From positions 1 through 22,276 of the forward strand of contig JAEUVL010000427.1 of the NCBI GenBank assembly GCA_016786965.1: a stretch of 22,276 nucleotides of DNA. The letters are read 5' to 3'. Shown here piece after piece: positions 7,886 through 14,919 of this stretch. A model generated the notes under the pieces. That model was not told the DNA's origin. It worked only from the letters and a program-made list of their open reading frames with translations, and made no database searches. A program made the translations under genes and the position numbers. The stretch is from Chitinophagaceae bacterium. Lineage in GTDB: Bacteria > Bacteroidota > Bacteroidia > Chitinophagales > Chitinophagaceae. Each line of letters starts with the position of its first letter. Within the stretch, counting starts at the first letter, position 1.

Positions 7886-8245
7886 ATGGAAAAATTGACC
7901 CATGTAGAAGAAGAAGCCATGCAGGCAGTATGGCGTACCGGCGAAGGCAATGTAAAAGCCTTTATGGAACATCTTGATGAAGCCATCCCATACACTACAG
8001 TCGCCTCCACCATTAAGAACCTGGAAAAGAAAGGATACCTCAGCAGCCGCCTGGTGGGGAATGCTTATTTATATAAACCTTTAGTAATTGAGGAGGAGTA
8101 TAAAAAGAAATTCATGGGCCATGTGGTAAAAGAGTACTTCGACAATTCTTATAAGGAGTTGGTGAACTTTTTTGTGGAGCAGAAGAAATTGTCCGCCAAA
8201 GAGCTTAAAGAGATTATCAGCATGATCGAAAAGGGAAACCGTTAA
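7886..8245 (+). CDS. blaI: BlaI/MecI/CopY-family winged-helix repressor
   Basis: 119 residues, the normal size of the family. The N-terminal winged helix has the typical start LTHVEEEAMQAVWRTGEGNV, the recognition-helix region PYTTVASTIKNLEKKGYL (about 33-50), and the wing SRLVGNAYLYKPL. The C-terminal helices (about 69-119) would form the dimerisation domain that is cut by a partner M56 protease in the Bla/Mec systems. The gene directly follows two palindromic sites and is followed after 16 bp by an M56 metallopeptidase gene, the usual two-gene module. No beta-lactamase or penicillin-binding protein gene is nearby, so the regulon is unknown and may be only this operon. Confidence 0.93.
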   Translation: MEKLTHVEEEAMQAVWRTGEGNVKAFMEHLDEAIPYTTVASTIKNLEKKGYLSSRLVGNAYLYKPLVIEEEYKKKFMGHVVKEYFDNSYKELVNFFVEQKKLSAKELKEIISMIEKGNR

Positions 8246-8261
8246 TCTTAAAATCTTTTCT

Positions 8262-10223
8262 ATGCCTTTTATTTTTCTCTACCTATTAAAATTATCTGTC
8301 AGCCTCGCAGTGGTATCCCTTTTTTATTATTTCATTTTGCGGAAACTTACTTTTTATAATCATAACCGTTGGTACCTGTTAGGATACACATTGCTTTCCT
8401 TTCTTATTCCGTTTATCAACATCTCACCGGTATTGGAGAAAAACGACTGGAATAATAATGGAGTGGTGAACTGGCTGCCTGTAATAGGCAGGAGAGAATC
8501 GGATATGATATTACAAAAAGAAAACCTTTTTTCTGCCTGGGATATTTTATTACTCGCAGTTGGGCTGGGTATGATCTTCATGTGCATTCGTTTGGTATTG
8601 CAGTTGATCTCTTTTCGCCGAATGCTGAAAACCGCCAAGGTCATCAGTAAGGAAGGAATGAACCTGTACCAGGTAGATGCGAATATCATCCCCTTTTCTT
8701 TTGGCAACTCTATTTTCATTAACCGGGATCTGCATAATGAAGATGAACTGCAAGAGATCATCAGTCATGAGTTTGTGCATGTAAAGCAGCGGCACAGTTT
8801 GGACATTATCTGGGGTGAAGTACTGTGTTTGCTCAACTGGTATAATCCCTTTGCCTGGTTGCTGCGCAGGTCCATACGGCAGAACCTGGAATTCATTGCC
8901 GATAATGAAGTGCTGGAGAACGGGGTGGATAAAAAACAATATCAATACCTGTTGCTGAAAGTGATCGGCAACAATCAATTTAGTATAGCTTCTAAGTTTA
9001 ATTTCTCTTCATTAAAAAAACGTATAGCCATGATGAACAAAATCAGATCAGCCAAGGTGCATTTGATCAAATTCCTTTTTGTATTGCCGGTAGTAATAGT
9101 AATGTTGCTGGCTTTCCGAAACAAGTATGATGCAAAACAGGGGCAGCCGAACGAACCCGTAATTTCCGGTTTGACAGGGGCGGATACCATTCCAGTAGAA
9201 AGGAGATCCGTAAACCGAATACCGAAAGAAATTGAAGGTATTAGTGTGATCAACATCAATAAAGATGCTGCTGAACCAGGTGAAGCAAGCCGGAAACTTC
9301 ACGGTAAAGTATTGATTACCCGCAAAGACGGAGGGAAAGAGCTCTATGATATGGTTAGCGAGGAAAGCCGTGCTTCTTTTGAAAAAAAGTATGGAGTAAA
9401 GCTGGAAGATATAGTGCCACCCCCGCCACCGCCAGCAGCCCCCGGTGCACCAATTGCGCCTGATGCCTATGCACCATCCGCCCCGCCTGCCCCACCAGCA
9501 CCGGTAAAACTACCGGCAAGTGTAAAGAGTATTAATATAAACAATAACAAAGCCACTGTATTGCTAAAGAACGGACAGAGTGAGAACTATGATTTAAACA
9601 ATAAAGAGCAGAGAGCGAAATTTGAAATCAAGTACGGAGAATTTGCACCGCCGCCACCCCCGCCGGCCATATCTGAAAATGATCTGCCCGAAGTGGTAAT
9701 AGTGGAGGAAAGAAAATTAGAAGAACCCAGGGTTATTGACGCAAGCTTGGTTGGAGTAAGAACGTCAGACGGACTTGGTCAGGCTGCTACAACGCCTTTG
9801 TATGTATTGGATGGTAATGTTATTGCGTCCGGCGAGGTAAACAAAGTGTCTCCTTCAGCTATAGCATCTGTAGATGTGCTGAAAGGAGAAAAAGCAATAG
9901 CCGCCTATGGTGATAAAGGGAAAGACGGTGTGGTGGTTATTAAAACAAAAGGTAAAACCAATGGAGTGTACGAGGAGGTGGTCGTGAAAGGATATCCCTC
10001 TTCAAAGAATTTAGTAAACGGTCAGTTGCTTGTGTATTCACCTGATGTAGATACGAAGGAGAAAAAAGGGATGATCATATTGGATGGTAAAGAAGTGTCA
10101 CCCGATGTAAAGGAATTAAGAGGCACTTTTACTGTGATTACCCTCACTAAAGAAGAAGCCATAAAGAAATACGGAGAAAAGGGAAAAGACGGAGTGATCG
10201 AAATTACTACCGTAAAACAGTAA
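8262..10223 (+). CDS. M56 (BlaR1-like) membrane metallopeptidase with repeated C-terminal periplasmic modules
   Basis: 653 residues. Transmembrane segments are visible at about 3-25, 35-55, 92-116 and 268-285. The gluzincin motif HEFVH (His169, Glu170, His173) lies between the third and fourth, with LEFIADNEV (Glu210) supplying the third zinc ligand, as in BlaR1/MecR1. The C-terminal region is not a penicillin-binding sensor. It has two similar modules ending in KYG plus a poly-proline run (about 321-391 and 417-468). These are followed by two modules with the pattern LDG ... KYG/AYG-x-KGKDGV-x-x-I-x-T (about 512-563 and 601-653), which resemble the plug motif of SusC-like TonB-dependent receptors. 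The likely role is a membrane sensor protease that cleaves the upstream BlaI-type repressor; the signal is unknown. The gene is followed by a strong terminator. Confidence 0.88.
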   Translation: MPFIFLYLLKLSVSLAVVSLFYYFILRKLTFYNHNRWYLLGYTLLSFLIPFINISPVLEKNDWNNNGVVNWLPVIGRRESDMILQKENLFSAWDILLLAVGLGMIFMCIRLVLQLISFRRMLKTAKVISKEGMNLYQVDANIIPFSFGNSIFINRDLHNEDELQEIISHEFVHVKQRHSLDIIWGEVLCLLNWYNPFAWLLRRSIRQNLEFIADNEVLENGVDKKQYQYLLLKVIGNNQFSIASKFNFSSLKKRIAMMNKIRSAKVHLIKFLFVLPVVIVMLLAFRNKYDAKQGQPNEPVISGLTGADTIPVERRSVNRIPKEIEGISVININKDAAEPGEASRKLHGKVLITRKDGGKELYDMVSEESRASFEKKYGVKLEDIVPPPPPPAAPGAPIAPDAYAPSAPPAPPAPVKLPASVKSININNNKATVLLKNGQSENYDLNNKEQRAKFEIKYGEFAPPPPPPAISENDLPEVVIVEERKLEEPRVIDASLVGVRTSDGLGQAATTPLYVLDGNVIASGEVNKVSPSAIASVDVLKGEKAIAAYGDKGKDGVVVIKTKGKTNGVYEEVVVKGYPSSKNLVNGQLLVYSPDVDTKEKKGMIILDGKEVSPDVKELRGTFTVITLTKEEAIKKYGEKGKDGVIEITTVKQ

Positions 10224-10238
10224 TATTTATCTATTGGC

Positions 10239-10268
10239 AACAAAGCCGCTCGCAAGGGCGGCTTTGTT
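10239..10268 (+). terminator. Rho-independent terminator after the BlaI/M56 operon
   Basis: Perfect 11-bp arms AACAAAGCCGC (10239-10249) and GCGGCTTTGTT (10258-10268) with an 8-nt loop, followed by TATTTT. It lies 15 bp after the M56 stop codon. The stem is nearly symmetric in composition and could also slow transcription from the opposite strand. Confidence 0.85.
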
Positions 10269-10312
10269 TATTTTAAGGCTTATTTAATTGTTTATTTACT
10301 CCTTTCTGCTGA

Positions 10313-10534
10313 TTACAAATAATACCATGGATTTCTTTTGGCTGCCCACATATACTTTCGCATATTTCTCCAGAAGGCCAGCACCATATAAATTATGATC
10401 GGAGAGCCCATAGTAAGGATGGAGGCATACATAAAATACTGCCGGATCTTACTTGTGGCAATACCCATCCGGTTGCCAATGGCCGAACAAACGCCAAAGG
10501 CATTCCATTCCACAAAGCTTTTGAATTTGTTCAT
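10313..10534 (-). CDS. Small PspC-domain membrane protein
   Basis: 73 residues. The pattern GVCSAIGNRMGIATSKIRQYFMYASILTM followed by GSPIIIYMVLAFW matches the single PspC domain: a short amphipathic N-terminus that packs against the membrane, then one hydrophobic segment (about 34-54). The C-terminus is basic and aromatic (RNMRKYMWAAKRNPWYYL). In enterobacteria PspC takes part in the phage-shock envelope stress response; in Bacteroidota such small stand-alone PspC proteins are common and their role is not settled. No pspA or other psp gene is adjacent. It is transcribed divergently from aconitase. Confidence 0.82.
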   Translation of the reverse strand: MNKFKSFVEWNAFGVCSAIGNRMGIATSKIRQYFMYASILTMGSPIIIYMVLAFWRNMRKYMWAAKRNPWYYL

Positions 10535-10599
10535 GTAGCTAATTTAGAAAAATTAAACCATTCGCCCAATTATACGTTACTAAGACAGGCGTTTTTTCG

Positions 10600-10607
10600 T
10601 ACTTTCG
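10600..10607 (+). promoter_or_regulatory. Possible -7 promoter element for aconitase
   Basis: TACTTTCG is one mismatch from TAnnTTTG and is followed by CTGCAC. It lies 122 bp upstream of the aconitase ATG, which would leave a leader of about 115 nt containing the two heptad arrays. No clear -33 element is seen. Confidence 0.3.
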
Positions 10608-10620
10608 CTGCACTTTAGGA

Positions 10621-10651
10621 AGTCCATAGTCGATAGTCCGTGGTCGACAGT
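10621..10651 (+). repeat. Short period-7 tandem repeat (AGTCNNT type)
   Basis: Four consecutive heptads plus a partial one: AGTCCAT, AGTCGAT, AGTCCGT, GGTCGAC, AGT. The first four bases are nearly constant and the last three vary. It lies in the untranslated region before aconitase. Similar AGTCNNT-type strings are, from memory, scattered through intergenic DNA of related Bacteroidota; no function is known to me. Confidence 0.6.
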
Positions 10652-10686
10652 ATTTCTGCCAAACAAAGGGCTATCTCACACTCAGG

Positions 10687-10721
10687 AATTCTTAATTCTA
10701 ATTATTTAATCATTAATTAAT
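10687..10721 (+). repeat. Degenerate A/T-rich period-7 tract before aconitase
   Basis: The tract can be read as five heptads: AATTCTT, AATTCTA, ATTATTT, AATCATT, AATTAAT, ending 8 bp before the aconitase ATG. The period is degenerate and A/T-rich sequence can mimic periodicity, so this is weaker than the array at 10621. It may simply be an A/T-rich ribosome loading region, which Bacteroidota use in place of a Shine-Dalgarno sequence. Confidence 0.4.
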
Positions 10722-10729
10722 TGCCCCTC

Positions 10730-13000
10730 ATGGTATTCGATCTTGACCTCATTAAGAAACTCTACGCTGAAATGCCCGCTAAAGTAGACGCTGCCCGCAA
10801 AATTCTGGGCCGTCCTCTTACACTGGCCGAAAAGATCTTGTATTCCCATCTTTGGAAAGGAGTGGAAGTAAAGGATTTTCCCCGTGGCAAGTCTTATGTT
10901 GATTTTGCGCCAGACAGGGTAGCGATGCAGGATGCTACCGCACAGATGGCCTTACTGCAATTTGATACGACCGGCCGTAAAAGAGTGGCCGTGCCAAGTA
11001 CAGTACATTGCGATCACCTGATAGTGGCCAAAACTGAGGGAAAGACCGACCTGGCAAAGGCCAAAACGGACAATGAGGAGGTCTTCAATTTTTTATCAAC
11101 CATTTCGAATAAATATGGCATTGGTTTCTGGAAACCAGGTGCTGGCATCATTCACCAGGTAGTCTTGGAAAATTATGCATTCCCCGGGGGTATGATGATC
11201 GGTACCGACAGCCATACTGTGAACGCAGGTGGTTTGGGTATGGTGGCAATTGGAGTAGGAGGTGCTGATGCCTGTGATGTAATGGCTGGTCTGAGTTGGG
11301 AGTTACTGATGCCGAAATTGATCGGCGTAAAGCTGACCGGCAAACTGAATGGCTGGGCTGCTCCAAAAGATGTGATCTTGAAGGTGGCCGGTATCCTGAC
11401 TGTAAAAGGTGGTACTAACGCTATTGTTGAATACTTTGGTGAGGGTGCCACTTCTATGAGTTGCACAGGTAAAGGAACCATTTGTAATATGGGTGCTGAG
11501 ATCGGAGCTACTACTTCCACATTTGGTTATGATGAAAGTATGAGCCGCTACCTGTCTGCAACCGGCCGTGCCGAAGTGGCTGCAGAAGCAGATAAGATCA
11601 AAGAATACCTGACTGGTGATGCAGAAGCCTATGCTAACCCGGAGAAGTATTTTGACCAGGTAATTGAAATTAATTTAGATACACTGGAACCGCATCTGAA
11701 TGGTCCTTTTACTCCTGACCTGGCAACACCTATTTCTGAAATGAAAGAAGCCGCTGCTAAAAACGGTTGGCCTACTAAAATTGAATTTGGGTTGATCGGC
11801 AGTTGCACCAACTCTTCATATGAAGATATTAGCCGGGCGGTAAGTTTGGCGAAGCAGGTGTCAGCAAAAGGATTAAAGTTAAAATCAGAATTTACGATCA
11901 CTCCCGGCAGCGAGCAGGTCCGGTACACCATTGAAAGAGACGGATTCCTGGATGTTTTTGAGAAGATAGGTGCCACTGTATTTGCCAACGCCTGTGGCCC
12001 CTGCATTGGTATGTGGGACAGGATGGGTGCAGAAAAGCAGGAGAAGAACACTATTGTCCATTCTTTCAACAGGAACTTTGCCAAACGGGCGGATGGTAAT
12101 CCCAATACCATGGCTTTTGTGGCCTCTCCGGAATTAGTAACAGCATTGGCTATAGCCGGTGATCTGAATTTTAATCCATTAACCGATACGCTGACAAACG
12201 ATAAAGGTGAGCAGGTAAAACTGGATCCTCCGGTGGGTGATGAATTACCGGTAAAAGGATTTGCGGTAGAAGATGCCGGTTACCAGGCACCTGCCGAAGA
12301 TGGCAGTAAAGTACAGGTGGATGTAAAGCCGGACAGCAAAAGGCTGCAGTTATTAGCTCCTTTCCCGGCCTGGGAAGGGACCGATCTGAAAGGATTGAAA
12401 CTGCTTATTAAAGCAAAAGGAAAGTGTACCACTGATCATATCAGCATGGCAGGTCCCTGGTTAAAGTTCCGCGGCCACCTGGACAATATCAGTAATAATA
12501 TGCTGATCGGCGCATTGAATTTCTTTAATGAGAAAACTGACAGTGTAAAAAATCAACTGACAGGCGAATATGGAACAGTGCCTAATACACAGCGGGCTTA
12601 TAAAGCTGCAGGTGTAGGAACCATCGTTGTAGGGGATGAAAACTACGGTGAGGGTTCATCAAGAGAACATGCAGCCATGGAACCAAGGCATTTGGGTGTA
12701 CGGGTGGTATTAGTTAAATCTTTTGCCCGTATACATGAGACGAACCTGAAGAAGCAGGGTATGCTCGGTATCACATTTGCTAATAAAGAAGATTATAATA
12801 AAATACTGGAGGACGATACGATTGATGTGATTGGCCTGACCTCTTTCACACCTGGTAAGCCTTTGCAATTGGTATTGAATCATGCAAACGGAACCAGCGA
12901 AACTATTGATGTTAATCACAGTTACAATGAGCAGCAGATAGAATGGTTTAAGGCAGGTGGAGCATTGAATGTGATCCGCAGTGAATTTGCAAAAGGCTGA
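10730..13000 (+). CDS. acn: Aconitate hydratase
   Basis: 756 residues from the ATG at 10730; a TTG three codons upstream is possible but the family begins with the M-x-FD-x-D-x-IKK sequence seen here. The enzyme isomerises citrate and isocitrate in the TCA cycle in the cytoplasm. The 4Fe-4S ligands are Cys359 (GLIGSCTNSS), Cys422 and Cys425 (ACGPCIGMW). Substrate-binding DHLIVAKTEG (95-104) and GTDSHT (158-163) are present. The C-terminal swivel domain (about 540-756) has GEGSSREHAA (640-649) with the expected catalytic serine, and KSFARIHETNLKKQG. Length and domain order fit the mitochondrial-type aconitase common in Bacteroidota, not AcnB. It appears monocistronic, with a large terminator hairpin downstream. 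Confidence 0.97.
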   Translation: MVFDLDLIKKLYAEMPAKVDAARKILGRPLTLAEKILYSHLWKGVEVKDFPRGKSYVDFAPDRVAMQDATAQMALLQFDTTGRKRVAVPSTVHCDHLIVAKTEGKTDLAKAKTDNEEVFNFLSTISNKYGIGFWKPGAGIIHQVVLENYAFPGGMMIGTDSHTVNAGGLGMVAIGVGGADACDVMAGLSWELLMPKLIGVKLTGKLNGWAAPKDVILKVAGILTVKGGTNAIVEYFGEGATSMSCTGKGTICNMGAEIGATTSTFGYDESMSRYLSATGRAEVAAEADKIKEYLTGDAEAYANPEKYFDQVIEINLDTLEPHLNGPFTPDLATPISEMKEAAAKNGWPTKIEFGLIGSCTNSSYEDISRAVSLAKQVSAKGLKLKSEFTITPGSEQVRYTIERDGFLDVFEKIGATVFANACGPCIGMWDRMGAEKQEKNTIVHSFNRNFAKRADGNPNTMAFVASPELVTALAIAGDLNFNPLTDTLTNDKGEQVKLDPPVGDELPVKGFAVEDAGYQAPAEDGSKVQVDVKPDSKRLQLLAPFPAWEGTDLKGLKLLIKAKGKCTTDHISMAGPWLKFRGHLDNISNNMLIGALNFFNEKTDSVKNQLTGEYGTVPNTQRAYKAAGVGTIVVGDENYGEGSSREHAAMEPRHLGVRVVLVKSFARIHETNLKKQGMLGITFANKEDYNKILEDDTIDVIGLTSFTPGKPLQLVLNHANGTSETIDVNHSYNEQQIEWFKAGGALNVIRSEFAKG

Positions 13001-13026
13001 TCAAAATATTGGTTACAGTAGTGTGC

Positions 13027-13090
13027 CACATAAGCACAAAGTCACGAAGTTTCAGATGTAGATCGTTACATCTCTTCGTGACTTTGTTTT
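13027..13090 (+). terminator. Long terminator hairpin after aconitase, built on a period-8 repeat
   Basis: Outer arms of 14 bp (ACAAAGTCACGAAG at 13036-13049 and its exact complement at 13074-13087) enclose an inner 7-bp stem (AGATGTA 13054-13060, TACATCT 13067-13073) with a 6-nt loop and a 4-nt bulge at 13050-13053. TTT follows at 13088. The left side is also three consecutive octads, CACATAAG, CACAAAGT and CACGAAGT (13027-13050), so the hairpin seems to derive from a CACNAAGT-type repeat. It lies 35 bp after the aconitase stop and 28 bp before the convergent gene's stop. Confidence 0.75.
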
Positions 13091-13115
13091 GCAGGCTATA
13101 AAATTCAGGCTATAC

Positions 13116-13547
13116 TCATGGGTTGATAGTAGTAAGTAATCTTCCGCCGGGTAACTCGCTGGATGTATAGAATAGTTTCAGTAACCCGGTTCCTTTTTTC
13201 TTCAAACCAAGAATGTCTTTTATTTCCAGGCTCATGGCACTGGAAGCTGTTGCCGGGTCTGAGTAACGGAACTCTTTCAACACTACATTTTGTGCGTCTT
13301 TAATAGCGATCACCCTGTTCTTACCGACCCTGCCGCAATGATGGTATTTGATCAGCAGCTTTTCATTACCACTTTGCTGGTTTAGTTGCAACGATTGTAC
13401 AGTATTGATGTCGTGCCCAAACCGTTGTATCATCAGTTTATTATCCACGAAGATCTCAAAACCTTCGCCGCCGGGCTTGGCTGTAAAAGAAAAGAGGCTG
13501 ATAGCCATGGTACAGAGTAAGAGTGTTTTGCTGATAAGTGATTTCAT
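13116..13547 (-). CDS. Exported hypothetical protein
   Basis: 143 residues. A Sec signal peptide is clear: MKSLISKTLLLCTMAISLFSFTA with a likely cut after FTA (about residue 23). The mature part of about 120 residues is mostly beta/loop (FEIFVDNKLMIQRFG, EKLLIKYHHCG, NRVIAIKDAQNVVLKEFRY) with one GLKKKGTG segment near the end. I do not recognise a named family; similar small secreted proteins of unknown role are common in Chitinophagaceae. It is convergent with aconitase. A weak promoter-like TTGCTTTG occurs upstream on the minus strand near 13612-13619, one mismatch from consensus. Confidence 0.75.
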   Translation of the reverse strand: MKSLISKTLLLCTMAISLFSFTAKPGGEGFEIFVDNKLMIQRFGHDINTVQSLQLNQQSGNEKLLIKYHHCGRVGKNRVIAIKDAQNVVLKEFRYSDPATASSAMSLEIKDILGLKKKGTGLLKLFYTSSELPGGRLLTTINP

Positions 13548-13689
13548 AACAACTATTTTAAGGTTTAAAATGAATTGCTGCCAGTGGCAGCATCTTTACG
13601 ACACAAAGCAACGGTATGGAAAAGCAGATTTGGGATTCGTTTGACGAATGGAGCTATAGGCTTGATGCAACGCAGGAAAATACCGGGAA

Positions 13690-13818
13690 TTATTTTTTTT
13701 GCTTCTTACTGAACAAGAAGAAAAGAAATGTGAGGAGCAGTAATCCTCCGGAACCATATATGATATAACTGACGGGCATAAACTCTTTCTTATTCAAATA
13801 TATGTTTCTTATTTTCAT
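13690..13818 (-). CDS. Candidate 42-residue single-pass membrane peptide
   Basis: An ATG at 13818 opens a 42-codon frame ending at the TAA at 13690-13692. The peptide begins MKIRNIYLNKKEFMPVSY, then has a hydrophobic segment IIYGSGGLLLLTFLFFLF and ends in a basic tail SKKQKK. This is the layout of a small single-pass membrane protein with a positively charged cytoplasmic end. A second in-frame ATG (residue 14) would give 29 residues. Its start is only 18 bp from the divergent start at 13837, so its promoter would have to lie inside the neighbouring coding region; this lowers confidence. No homology can be stated. Confidence 0.45.
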   Translation of the reverse strand: MKIRNIYLNKKEFMPVSYIIYGSGGLLLLTFLFFLFSKKQKK

Positions 13819-13836
13819 TCGTTAGTTTTATCAGAT

Positions 13837-14262
13837 ATGCGCAGAATACGACCAGACGTAGATATTGTAATGGATATTTTGAAAGCTGTGCTGGAAGTTC
13901 AGCCATTGTCATCTTTTACCCAAAGCCTGTTGCATCAATACCAGGAACGGGGAGGATTGAGCAAGAAGCAGTTAGAAGGGCTTTACGGCAAGGCTGCGAA
14001 GATCGGCGGCATACCATCAGGGAAGTTGGCCACCCTGGAAGCCATTATACTGAAGAAAAACAGCAAACAACGGTCGGAGTTGCCCGCTACTGCACCTCTT
14101 TATACCCGGGATGAAGAAACAGGCCGGGTGATAGCCAATATACTGGCCAAATACCCGGAGCATAAAAGGGTATTGTACTTCCGTTCGAAGTATGATAATA
14201 ATGAGCCTCTGCAACCTGCGGAACTCACTGAATTAAAGCGCTTTGAGAAGCTGCTGAAATAA
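13837..14262 (+). CDS. Conserved-looking hypothetical cytoplasmic protein
   Basis: 141 residues, no signal peptide or membrane segment, mainly helical and charged. Two recognisable parts are an N-terminal helical segment ending GGLSKKQLEGLYGKA (about 39-53) and a C-terminal segment LQPAELTELKRFEKLLK. Between them is a short linker and RDEETGRVIANILAKYPEHKRVLYF. I do not recognise a function; the repeated pattern of a helix followed by LSKKQLE or LQPAELTEL suggests two similar helical units in one protein. The first ATG at 13837 is used; an ATG at 13870 would remove eleven residues. It precedes the ECF sigma factor gene by 72 bp on the same strand, but a separate promoter is likely in that gap. 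Confidence 0.7.
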   Translation: MRRIRPDVDIVMDILKAVLEVQPLSSFTQSLLHQYQERGGLSKKQLEGLYGKAAKIGGIPSGKLATLEAIILKKNSKQRSELPATAPLYTRDEETGRVIANILAKYPEHKRVLYFRSKYDNNEPLQPAELTELKRFEKLLK

Positions 14263-14282
14263 TGTGCTTACCTTTAGGAACG

Positions 14283-14312
14283 GGCAACCTCCGGGGGCCT
14301 GAGTACGATTTA
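14283..14312 (+). promoter_or_regulatory. Candidate ECF-type promoter before the sigma factor gene
   Basis: GGCAACC (14283-14289) resembles the -35 element with central AAC used by many ECF sigma factors, and CGATTTA (14306-14312) lies at a -10-like position, with 17 bp between AAC and CGA. The start site would fall roughly 15-20 nt upstream of the proposed TTG start at 14335. A TAnnTTTA (14269-14276) primary-sigma-like element overlaps upstream. Autoregulation by the encoded sigma factor is inference. Confidence 0.4.
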
Positions 14313-14334
14313 TTAACGAAACACTTACTCCAAT

Positions 14335-14919
14335 TTGCTATCAGCAGAAGAATTAACCTATCATGTTGAAGGCTGCGCCCTCAACAGGAGAGAGAGCCAG
14401 AAAGTCATTTACAGCTCTTTCTATGGGTATGCTATGGCAGTATGTGACCGCTACGCCAATAACCAGGATGATGCCGTAGAGATATTAAACGACGGTTTTC
14501 TGAAAGTTTTTAGGGAAATACACCACTACCAACCCGCCTATTCTGATGTAGTCAGTTCTTTTAAAGGATGGATAAGAAAGATCATGGTGTACACGGCCAT
14601 CGACCATTTCAGGAAGAATCAAAAGCACAAAATGGTGACTCAACTGGACCCTGTGGAGTACCAAATGGCTACCAGCAGTGCAGATGCGATCGATAAATTG
14701 TCGTATGATGAGATCATCAGAGCTATACAGGAATTATCGCCAGGTTACCGAACCGTATTGAATTTATTCATTATAGAAGGCCTGAGCCACGAAGAGATAG
14801 CGGAAAAACTGGAGATATCCACTGGTACTTCCAAGTCCAACCTTTCAAAAGCCAGGAAGCAGTTGCAAAAAATATTGTTTAAACAGAATCAAATACAAGT
14901 AACCAAAAATGCAGTCTGA
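14335..14919 (+). CDS. ECF-type RNA polymerase sigma factor
   Basis: 194 residues. Sigma region 2 covers about 22-95 (YGYAMAVCDRYANNQDDAVEILNDGFLKVFREI, then FKGWIRKIMVYTAIDHFRKN), and region 4 about 125-182 (IIRAIQELSPGYRTVLNLFIIEGLSHEEIAEKL, then SKSNLSKARKQLQ). There is no in-frame ATG before residue 34, and the upstream frame is stopped at 14314-14316. TTG at 14335 is therefore the best start, and the resulting N-terminus has the usual family length. The last 11 bp overlap the next gene (ATG at 14909), indicating tight co-expression. The following gene encodes a likely anti-sigma factor that spans both membranes. Confidence 0.9.
   Translation: MLSAEELTYHVEGCALNRRESQKVIYSSFYGYAMAVCDRYANNQDDAVEILNDGFLKVFREIHHYQPAYSDVVSSFKGWIRKIMVYTAIDHFRKNQKHKMVTQLDPVEYQMATSSADAIDKLSYDEIIRAIQELSPGYRTVLNLFIIEGLSHEEIAEKLEISTGTSKSNLSKARKQLQKILFKQNQIQVTKNAV

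Noticed and set aside
8550..8978. 142-codon minus-strand frame opposite the M56 catalytic region
   Set aside because: It is antisense to the HEFVH zinc motif region, which is clearly coding on the plus strand.
7886..10223. Reading the BlaI/M56 pair as a beta-lactam resistance locus
   Set aside because: No beta-lactamase or penicillin-binding sensor domain is present, and such pairs are common in Bacteroidota with other or unknown targets.
10621..10651. CRISPR-like array
   Set aside because: Units are only 7 bp and contiguous without spacers; no cas gene is in the window.
11629..12111. 160-codon minus-strand frame inside aconitase
   Set aside because: It is antisense to the cluster-binding part of aconitase, with no recognisable motif; a shadow of codon usage.
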